Below, piece after piece: positions 1-4,973 of a stretch of DNA of 6,100 nucleotides. The stretch is from Synechococcaceae cyanobacterium RL_1_2. Its GTDB lineage: Bacteria; Cyanobacteriota; Cyanobacteriia; Cyanobacteriales; JAAUPO01. Position 1 is the stretch's first letter; every line of letters begins with the position of its first letter. The stretch lies in the NCBI GenBank assembly GCA_012033095.1, contig JAAUPO010000160.1, positions 1 through 6,100 of the forward strand, written 5' to 3'. Under the pieces are notes generated by a model. That model worked only from the letters and a program-made list of their open reading frames with translations, did no database searches and was not told the DNA's origin. The position numbers and the translations under genes were made by a program.

Positions 1-115
1 GGATGACGATATTGGTTTTAATGTTGCTGGTTAAATTTTGCTTGTAAATTTTGTCTTGCTCGGTTTAACTTAAATCCCACTGAAGGGGAATTTAATTGAG
101 TAATTTGATTTTATA

Positions 116-133
116 GATAGATAAATATCTATC
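116..133. repeat. AT-rich perfect palindrome over the accA stop codon
   Basis: GATAGAT, loop AAAT, ATCTATC: a perfect 7-bp stem that includes the accA TAG stop (129-131). In the accA transcript it would form a weak hairpin at the very 3' end. No U-run follows it on the minus strand, so it is a poor intrinsic terminator. The remaining bases 1-115 are AT-rich and hold no gene I can recognise. Confidence 0.5.
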
Positions 134-1106
134 CTTGTTCAAATACTCCCATGGCTCTAAATTTTTTATATCGTAGTTCCTTGCGTTCGTTGGGGGCTAG
201 ACGGTTGAGCTCTTTTAAATTTCTAAGTAGGCTTTGTTTGAGTAAACCGATCGCTTCGAGGGGCGCACCGTGGGCACTATTGGGGGGTTCAGGGACAATT
301 TCGTCAATGATGCCTAGTTTTTTGAGATCAGGCCCGGTAATTTTGAGGGCGGCTGCGGCTTGTTCTGATTTGCCGGCATCCTTCCAGAGAATAGCGGCAC
401 AGGCTTCGGGACTGGCCACGGTATAAACGGCATGTTCTAGCATCAATAAACGATCGCCGACTCCGATGCCTAGGGCCCCTCCAGAGCCGCCTTCTCCAAT
501 TACGGTACAAATGATCGGGACATCTAGTCTAAACATTTCTCTCAAGTTGTAGGCGATCGCTTCTCCTTGTCCTAAATTTTCTGCTTCGAGGCCAGCCCAG
601 GCTCCAGGGGTATCAATGAAGGTGATAATGGGCATCTTGAAACGATCTGCATGTTCCATTAGGCGCATCGCTTTACGATAACCACCGGGGGAAGCCATGC
701 CAAAATTACGCAGCACATTGTCTTTGGTATCACGACCTTTTTGGTGGCCCATGATCACGATCGGTTGACCATCTAGTCTGGCCACCCCACCCACTAGGGC
801 CGGATCATCATAACCGCCGCGATCGCCATGGAGTTCGAACCATTCTTCGGTCATCGCTTGGATGTAGTCTAACGTGGAAGGACGACGGGGGTGGCGGGCT
901 AACTGTAATCGTTGGGCTGGGGTGAGGGTACCAAAAATTTCCTTACGTAATTTATCTGCCCTAGCTTCGAGTTGTACTAACTGTTCTGACACATCCACAT
1001 CGTTATCTTCAGCAATGTCACGGATTTGGTTAATACGATTTTCTAATTCCACTAAGGGCTTTTCAAAAGCCAACAAAAAAGTTCTATTTTCTGCTTTTTT
1101 ACTCAT
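129..1106 (-). CDS. accA: Acetyl-CoA carboxylase carboxyltransferase, alpha subunit
   Basis: The 325-residue product is the alpha subunit of the carboxyltransferase that moves carboxyl from carboxybiotin (on AccB) to acetyl-CoA, making malonyl-CoA for fatty acid synthesis. It works in the cytosol as an alpha2beta2 complex with AccD. The length is normal for the family (about 320-330). A helical N-terminal part (about 1-70) leads to HPRRP (72-76), then the crotonase-like core with GHQKGRDTK (120-128), IDTPGAW (164-170), the oxyanion-type glycine loop GEGGSGGAL (204-212) and [13 protein letters not shown] (231-243). The start is ATG at 1104-1106. No clear Shine-Dalgarno precedes it, but the residues after it match the usual N-terminus. 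Runs of six or seven A or T inside the gene leave the frame intact. The neighbours are unrelated; accD, accB and accC are not in the window. Identity is certain from the motifs. Confidence 0.98.
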   Translation of the reverse strand: MSKKAENRTFLLAFEKPLVELENRINQIRDIAEDNDVDVSEQLVQLEARADKLRKEIFGTLTPAQRLQLARHPRRPSTLDYIQAMTEEWFELHGDRGGYDDPALVGGVARLDGQPIVIMGHQKGRDTKDNVLRNFGMASPGGYRKAMRLMEHADRFKMPIITFIDTPGAWAGLEAENLGQGEAIAYNLREMFRLDVPIICTVIGEGGSGGALGIGVGDRLLMLEHAVYTVASPEACAAILWKDAGKSEQAAAALKITGPDLKKLGIIDEIVPEPPNSAHGAPLEAIGLLKQSLLRNLKELNRLAPNERKELRYKKFRAMGVFEQG

Positions 1107-1331
1107 GTTATATCTAGATCTGGGTTAGCTAATGAATGGAACAACGGGAAATAATTAGCCTTGCTCTTCTTGTTCCCACTTCACCTTGACGCGATCGCGA
1201 GTAAGGCTTTTAACCTAGACAACGGCCTGAAAAATGGGAGGAGAATCAGCTACGGAGGTAATTAAGGTTTAATGTTTAAAGTTGGATTATTTGGGAATTA
1301 TTTGGAGATCATTTTAATTAAGCGTAGTCTA
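1107..1331. other. Spacer upstream of accA, presumed to hold its promoter
   Basis: This 225-bp gap separates the accA start from the 3' end of the arsS pseudogene. Any accA promoter should lie here on the minus strand, but I cannot place a convincing -35/-10 pair, and there is no Shine-Dalgarno close to the accA ATG. A HIP1 octamer sits at 1191-1198. Purine-rich GGAGG-like strings on the plus strand (about 1235-1258) precede only a 22-codon frame with poor spacing. Confidence 0.5.
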
Positions 1332-2316
1332 TTATACTAAAGCCCCACCACAACTAGATCCACTGCCGGCGGTACAACCGTAACAGTAATTAGCTAAATT
1401 AATCTCAGCAATGACATCTAAACTATCTAGTTCTAGCAATTTAGCTAGGGTGACGGGTTCATGTTGGTTTGTATGGGCAGGAAGCAATTCCATTTGATTA
1501 AAATCACAATCATAGACCCGGCCTTGGTAGTCAATGGATAATTGATCCCGACACATTACATGCTCCAATGTGGATGGATTGTAATGGGTTTCCAAGAACT
1601 GAAGATAGGGTTGTTCTAATTGATGCCGTTGTAAATACTGTTTGGTGCGGCCGATCGATAAATTAGTGATGGTAAATAAATGGTTAAAACTAATCTGAAA
1701 TTGTGTAGCTAAAAATTCTTTATAGTCCTGTTCTAACTGCCCTTGATCGGGGTTAACCTAATTGCGCGTTTGGAAGGGGGGGATTATAAACTAAATCCAA
1801 TTCCAGGGCTGGATCGGTACCGTAACCTAATTCATTTAATAAACGAATTGCTTGAATGGAGCGATCATAAACCCCTGAGCCCCGTTGTTGATCCACATTA
1901 TCTTGTAAATAACAGGGCAAAGAAGCGATGACCTTTAATTGGTGCTTAGCAAAATAGCTAGGTAAATCTTCAAAACCACGCTCCAGCATAATGGTGAGGT
2001 TTGAGCGTACGAGCACGGTTTTATTTAAACTGCGGGCTTTTTCGACAATTTCCCGAAAACCATAATTTATCTCCGGTGCCCCCCCAGTTAAGTCCACCGT
2101 CGTTAGTTGGGGAAAGCGATCGAGGATTGTTAAAATTTGCTCACAAATTTCAGGGGTTAGTTCCTCTGTCCTGCTTGGCCCTGCCTCTACATGGCAATGG
2201 GTGCAAGCTAAGTTACATTTTTTCCCTAAATTAACCTGTAGCGTCGTAATGGTTTTTTTAGTGAGAGTTTGGCCTAACTTGTTGGTAAATGGGGTAACAG
2301 AGGTGGAAATTTCCAT
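1332..2316 (-). pseudogene. arsS: Arsenosugar biosynthesis radical SAM protein ArsS, frameshifted
   Basis: ArsS is a radical SAM enzyme proposed to join an adenosyl group from S-adenosylmethionine to dimethylated arsenic made by ArsM, leading to arsenosugars. The first frame (2316 to 1753, 187 codons) has the iron-sulphur motif CNLACTHC (Cys 34, 38, 41), the SAM-binding LTGGAPE (76-82), and ends in LDLVYNPP and then off-frame residues. The second frame is open from 1757 to 1332 (141 codons) and continues with QLEQDYKEF, FTITNLS, MCRDQLSIDYQGRVYDCDFNQ and the cysteine-rich tail CYGCTAGSGSSCGG, all typical of the family's C-terminal half. Together they give the expected length of about 330 residues, so the gene is complete but out of frame near 1749-1782. 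The start is ATG at 2314-2316. No arsM or other ars gene is in the window. It is either a pseudogene or a sequencing artefact at a C-rich spot. Confidence 0.88.
1749..1782 (-). other. Frameshift zone in arsS
   Basis: On the coding strand a run of seven C (1776-1782) follows the NP codons, and a run of four C lies at 1749-1752. The upstream frame stops at TAA (1753-1755); the downstream frame has TAG at 1758-1760. The net shift is +1 or -2. One surplus base between the two stops would explain it. So would one missing C in each C-run, which would open the reading frame straight through the zone. Confidence 0.75.
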
Positions 2317-2462
2317 ATCGATCGCAGCTAGAAAAAAGATAGTTGTACTAAACCGGTCACCCTCCTGAAGATCGAATTTTAGGAATGGGAGGGGTATGAA
2401 CTAATTCAGTTTAAGGTTTATTTGGGCTAGAGCAGTAATAATCTTCATCGGCGATACTTAAT

Positions 2463-2478
2463 AGTTGAAAAATCAACT
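2463..2478. repeat. Small perfect hairpin
   Basis: AGTTGA, loop AAAA, TCAACT: a perfect 6-bp stem with a 4-base loop, about 150 bp upstream of arsS. There is no T-run on either side, so it does not look like a terminator. Function unknown. Confidence 0.4.
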
Positions 2479-2596
2479 CCCACAATGCTCATCCCCAAGT
2501 AAAACGTGATGGGTAGCCATTATGGTTTAGAAGCTCTGATTCTCAAGGTTTTTGGTGAATTGCTCAGGAACTTAACTAGGGCAAGTTAGCATAAAC

Positions 2597-2717
2597 AGGA
2601 CTTACGCAAAAATTTCGATTCTGTCCGGGGAACCATGATGTTTAGGGATGTTTAGGGACAATGGTTCAAGCAAGTCCGCCAACGTTGGGGGATTTAGGGG
2701 ACATGTGGCTAAGTCCT
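2597..2717. mobile_element. MITE-like element with AGGACTTA ends
   Basis: The left end AGGACTTACGCA (2597-2608) and the right end TGGCTAAGTCCT (2706-2717) are inverted repeats matching at 10 of 12 positions. The 121-bp element is too short to encode a transposase. Inside are two exact tandem copies of GATGTTTAGG (2637-2656) and GGGGGATTTAGGGG (2687-2700), a motif found again inverted at 4865-4878. From memory, ends of this AGGACTTACGCA type recur in cyanobacterial intergenic DNA, but I could not search. No clean target duplication is visible; ATAAA occurs near both ends but not flush. Confidence 0.5.
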
Positions 2718-2725
2718 AATAAATA

Positions 2726-2752
2726 ATGGATTTTATGGATTTTATGGATTTT
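2726..2752. repeat. Three tandem copies of ATGGATTTT
   Basis: Three perfect head-to-tail copies of a 9-mer start nine bases after the right end of the MITE-like element. The unit is a multiple of three and reads Met-Asp-Phe three times on the plus strand, closing at TAG after 12 codons with no ribosome binding site. It is best taken as a minisatellite. Confidence 0.85.
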
Positions 2753-2857
2753 GATGAAACATAGTGAATTTTATAACTATAGACAACAGTTTGAACCCCA
2801 TAATTGCTTGCTATGCAAAGACGTTCGTGGACTTGATCATAAGTAAATTCGCTATAA

Positions 2858-2945
2858 ATTTAGCCCAAATAGCCATCCCATAATGTTAATGATCTTAGTC
2901 ATTGGGAGCCGTGGCATGGTCATTAATGCGAAGTTTGGGTCAAAT
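2858..2945. repeat. Imperfect palindrome after the desuccinylase pseudogene
   Basis: The outer arms ATTTAGCCCAAA (2858-2869) and TTTGGGTCAAAT (2934-2945) pair at 10 of 12 positions. A second pair, TTAATGA (2886-2892) and TCATTAA (2920-2926), is nested inside. The right arm ends six bases from the gene's stop codon, so the transcript could fold here and the structure may help end or protect the mRNA. No U-run follows. It could equally be a small decayed mobile element. Confidence 0.45.
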
Positions 2946-3760
2946 AGGGATCTAAGTTAGTAAAGAGACAACGCAGTCCCCTTGGTGAACGGAATAGTTT
3001 GATAGGCAATCGAAGACTACCCCCCGCTCCAGGGAACGGACAATTTTTTCCCTAGGGCAACTACCATCTTTATCAAAAGTCATGAGGGCGTAGAGTTGCT
3101 CCCCTTCTTTGATTTTTGTGCCGAGGGGAGCTACATCCGTAATGATCCCCCCCGCGATCGCGTGATACTCACGAATATTTTTTGCTAGGTAGGATTCAGT
3201 TTTAAAGTCCTTGACCGGTTCCTGGGGAATAGTAGCCAAAATCCCTTGATGATAAAGATAATTGGTAATGCCTTGAAATCCATGTTTAACGGTTTTTGCA
3301 TCCACATCCATACCGTTCCCTAATTCTAAAGTCCAGGATTGACGATCAAGGTTGATTTTGCGATCGCTGGCCGCAAATAGATCCTGGAGCTTGAGCCACG
3401 GTTGTAAAAAAGTTTCATTAAAGCTATTACCCGAATATCCCCCCTCCCCACACATGATCCCGTAGTTCATCAGAAATAAAGGCATGGCCTCTTTTTGATG
3501 GGGGAAATAATAAAGATGATCGATCGCGTTATTGCTGGAGCTATGGATATCGATCGTCATATTGGCATCAAGGGATAATAGTTGCAGCAAATAACGATAC
3601 TGCTGGTAAAACGGTAAACCCCTAGGACTATCTAAGGCATGGGCCCCATTGAGATGTAGTTGCAGTACATCAATGAATTTAGTTTGGATCTCTTCATCGC
3701 TTAAATCAATGGACTCCTCAATAAATTCTGACCAAGGGAAATCAATCCCATTAAAATCCC

Positions 3761-3765
3761 AAAAA
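3761..3765 (-). other. Frameshift 3 in the desuccinylase gene (T5 run)
   Basis: The coding strand reads CGAATTTTTGGGATTTT. A sixth T joins DWNRIF to WDFNGIDF. This third single-base loss returns the reading to the original frame, so the 3' part stays open to its stop at 2952-2954. Confidence 0.8.
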
Positions 3766-3810
3766 TTCGATTCCAATCCCGACCATCGTAGGGATTAAAA
3801 CGGCCTGTGG

Positions 3811-3817
3811 AAAAAAA
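3811..3817 (-). other. Frameshift 2 in the desuccinylase gene (T7 run)
   Basis: The coding strand reads CAACATTTTTTTCCACAGG. An eighth T restores QHFFSTGRFNPYDGRDWNR, the family's conserved substrate-binding stretch. Without it the frame is off. Confidence 0.85.
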
Positions 3818-3975
3818 TGTTGCCGTTGGTTGGTGGCCACCGGATTACATAGGGGTACTAACCAAATTTCCCCCTGGAGTTGATCTAAGTCGATGGTTTT
3901 TAAATATTCAATTAACCGCTGAATAACGATATTCCCAACGATTTCCGCCCCATGGAGATTAGCTTGAATATAGAC

Positions 3976-3981
3976 TTTTTT
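3976..3981 (-). other. Frameshift 1 in the desuccinylase gene (A6 run)
   Basis: The coding strand reads GGTAAGGGAAAAAAGTC. One extra A (or G) restores GKGKKVYIQANLHGAE, with the zinc motif. As given, the first frame reads on for about 20 unrelated codons and stops. Confidence 0.85.
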
Positions 3982-4098
3982 CCCTTACCCATGCCAATGA
4001 ATTTATACACCTGCAAAGATAGTTGATCCCCGGAGGGGAACTGTTGAATTGGGGTGTAATCAATGATTGGTTGCATCGTTTTTACTGAACTTAAATGT

Positions 4099-4116
4099 TA
4101 TTCCGGATTATTCCGG
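4099..4116. promoter_or_regulatory. Dyad/direct repeat just upstream of the desuccinylase start
   Basis: TATTCCGG occurs twice ten bases apart (4099-4106, 4109-4116), and the same bases form an inverted repeat CCGGA-TTAT-TCCGG (4103-4116). It lies 27-40 bases upstream of the ATG at 4076, where an operator or a leader hairpin could act. No regulator is implied by the sequence itself. Confidence 0.35.
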
Positions 4117-4206
4117 CAAGAATGCTACTTTGGGTTAACCATGTTGGTAACGGCATAATGCCCTTAATATAGCTGATGGGAAAACCCCAGGGGAAATAAC
4201 ATTTAT

Positions 4207-4331
4207 CCTTTGTTAAGGAATAAGAATTTAATAACATCTAAAACTTAAATATTGATGGGTTACGCTCCCTTGAGGGATACCCTACAAATTTCTAAGTTAT
4301 TTAATTCACGATCCTAAGAACCTTTGTTAAG
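4207..4331. mobile_element. Palindromic element between 11-bp direct repeats
   Basis: CCTTTGTTAAG occurs at 4207-4217 and again at 4321-4331. Between them, GAATTTAATAAC (4224-4235) and GTTATTTAATTC (4296-4307) are inverted repeats matching at 11 of 12. At the centre is a hairpin, GGGT..TCCC-TTGA-GGGA.ACCC (4257-4282). The layered symmetry and the flanking direct copies suggest a small inserted element or REP-like unit, with the 11-mer perhaps a target duplication. It codes for nothing. Confidence 0.45.
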
Positions 4332-4397
4332 AACGTTGGGGAGAGAAGGAGCACCCCTCAAATGGATAAATACGACTAGATCGCCTTGATAATTAAC

Positions 4398-4515
4398 TAG
4401 GGCGTGTCATCCATTAGGGTTAAAACCGTGATCCTGAGCTAGGTTCAGAAAATATCGTTTTAAACTGAAATCCTTAGCTAAGAAGAGTTTCCGGTTTAAA
4501 TGATAACAGCCCCTA
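4398..4515. mobile_element. Second inverted-repeat element, MITE-like
   Basis: The left end TAGGGCGTGTCATCCATT (4398-4415) matches the reverse complement of the right end AATGATAACAGCCCCTA (4499-4515) at 14 positions with one gap. Inside are TTTAAACTGAAA (4459-4470), nearly inverted as TTTCCGGTTTAAA (4488-4500), and a perfect 10-bp palindrome CTTAGCTAAG (4473-4482). At 118 bp it cannot encode a transposase, and I see no target duplication. It could be a decayed mobile element or a structured RNA. Confidence 0.4.
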
Positions 4516-4770
4516 AGGTGAACTTATTTAATGGAGTAACACTTATAGTCAATTTAATTTAGTATGGGGTGGCTGTTCCTCTCAATGTAATGTTTTCAGA
4601 TCTATTTGTTTCCCCTAATTATTTAAAAAGACTATATTAAAATTAACAATAGTTAATAATTTATTCCTGAACAAGATTCTTTCCCTCCATCAAGGGGAAA
4701 AAGACCAAGCCAAGACCATACTTATAGCCTTTTTCAATAATTATGGGAAATAAATAGAGCTAAAATCAGT

Positions 4771-4896
4771 TTATGGTAAGGAGCGAACATCCCATACTAA
4801 ATCCAATTGATCATAGTAATCTATTAGAAGCTGTTTATAAAGTCCATCGAATTTGCATTTTGCCCCCCTAAATCCCCCCAAAATTTGAGGTACTTT
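4771..4896 (-). pseudogene. Possible C-terminal gene remnant, 41 codons
   Basis: An open minus-strand frame of 41 codons ends in DYYDQLDLVWDVRSLP and TAA. Its last 28 residues look protein-like (KFDGLYKQLL and so on), while its first part is only the translation of the C/G-rich repeat at 4862 onward. There is no start codon with a ribosome binding site. I do not recognise the family. It may be the tail of a gene cut by the repeat; chance is also possible, since the opposite strand is open over the same bases. Confidence 0.25.
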
Positions 4897-4947
4897 TTAA
4901 TAATTTTTCAGGAATTTCTCCCCCCAGCATTTTGGGGCCAGGGGGGC
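4862..4947. repeat. C/G-rich inverted-repeat element
   Basis: The outer arms GCCCCCCT (4862-4869) and AGGGGGGC (4940-4947) are perfect inverted repeats. Inner tracts (CCCC then AAAAT on the left, ATTTTGGGG on the right) extend the pairing. The left part holds CCCCTAAATCCCCC, a motif I remember as common in cyanobacterial spacers (not searched), identical to an inverted 14-mer at 2687-2700. It starts 27 bases after the PatA-like stop, so it could form a 3' hairpin in that transcript. Confidence 0.6.
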
Positions 4948-4973
4948 TTTATACATCAGCTCTTAAGCCGGAG

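Larger units (their letters stand above)
2317..2951. other. Repeat-bearing intergenic region without a recognisable gene
   Basis: These 635 bp separate the arsS start from the 3' end of the desuccinylase pseudogene. All frames are broken into short pieces with no family signature. It holds a small hairpin (2463-2478), a MITE-like inverted-repeat element (2597-2717), a 9-bp tandem repeat (2726-2752) and an imperfect palindrome (2858-2945). Any arsS promoter should lie in its left part, but none is obvious. Confidence 0.6.
2952..4076 (-). pseudogene. Succinylglutamate desuccinylase/aspartoacylase-family zinc hydrolase, frameshifted
   Basis: Family members are M14-like zinc amidohydrolases that release an acyl group from N-acyl amino acids; the substrate here is unknown. 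Joining three frames gives about 375 residues, full length for the family. In the rebuilt protein the zinc ligands are His42 and Glu45 of NLHGAE and His179 of IDIHSSSNN. DGRDWNR (98-104) matches the substrate-binding DxNR region, and the Glu of TLELG (about 252) is the expected catalytic acid. The last 80 residues (GGIITDVAPLGTKIKEGEQL and onward) form the usual lipoyl-like beta domain. The start is ATG at 4074-4076. The frame breaks at 3976-3981, 3811-3817 and 3761-3765, each fixed by adding one base to a homopolymer. After three losses the original frame returns, leaving a 274-codon open 3' part. Family identity is strong; whether the gene is truly dead depends on those sites. Confidence 0.88.
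4077..4973. other. Long intergenic region with several inverted-repeat elements
   Basis: Nearly 900 bp lie between the desuccinylase start and the 3' end of the PatA-like gene. I see no complete gene and no RNA gene. Present are the leader dyad (4099-4116), a palindromic element between 11-bp direct repeats (4207-4331), a second inverted-repeat element (4398-4515), a weak hairpin (TTTCCC 4680-4685 with GGGAAA 4695-4700), a short open fragment (4771-4896) and a C/G-rich inverted repeat (4862-4947). The stretch 4516-4679 is AT-rich and shows nothing. Confidence 0.6.

Noticed and set aside
151..426. Plus-strand open frame of 91 codons
   Set aside because: It lies wholly antisense to accA, has no family signature and no ribosome binding site; it is a shadow of accA codons.
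874..1128. Plus-strand open frame of 84 codons over the accA start
   Set aside because: Antisense to the conserved accA N-terminal region, with nothing recognisable in the translation.
1272..1340. 22-codon plus-strand frame after a GGAGG at 1254-1258
   Set aside because: The spacing to ATG is 13 bases, the product is tiny and featureless, and it overlaps the arsS 3' end.
2001..2234. Plus-strand open frame of 77 codons
   Set aside because: Antisense to the radical SAM core of arsS, whose conserved motifs account for the sequence.
1332..2316. Programmed frameshifting or selenocysteine insertion as the explanation for the arsS break
   Set aside because: The break is at a stop-flanked +1/-2 shift without a recognisable slippery site, and the tail's cysteines are encoded as TGT, with no in-frame TGA to read as selenocysteine.
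2395..2445. Minus-strand peptide MKIITALAQINLKLN, superficially like the start of a nitrilase or NAD synthetase
   Set aside because: Fifteen codons then a stop; no continuation of the family is found in any frame.
4680..4700. TTTCCC/GGGAAA hairpin as a possible terminator
   Set aside because: No T-run on the relevant side, a 9-base loop, and no gene ending nearby.
4773..4868. 31-codon plus-strand frame beginning MVRSEHPIL
   Set aside because: No ribosome binding site, ends in the repeat, and is antisense to the slightly more convincing minus-strand fragment.
2858..4947. The several inverted repeats as a CRISPR array
   Set aside because: There are no regularly spaced identical direct repeats; arms and lengths differ from one element to the next.
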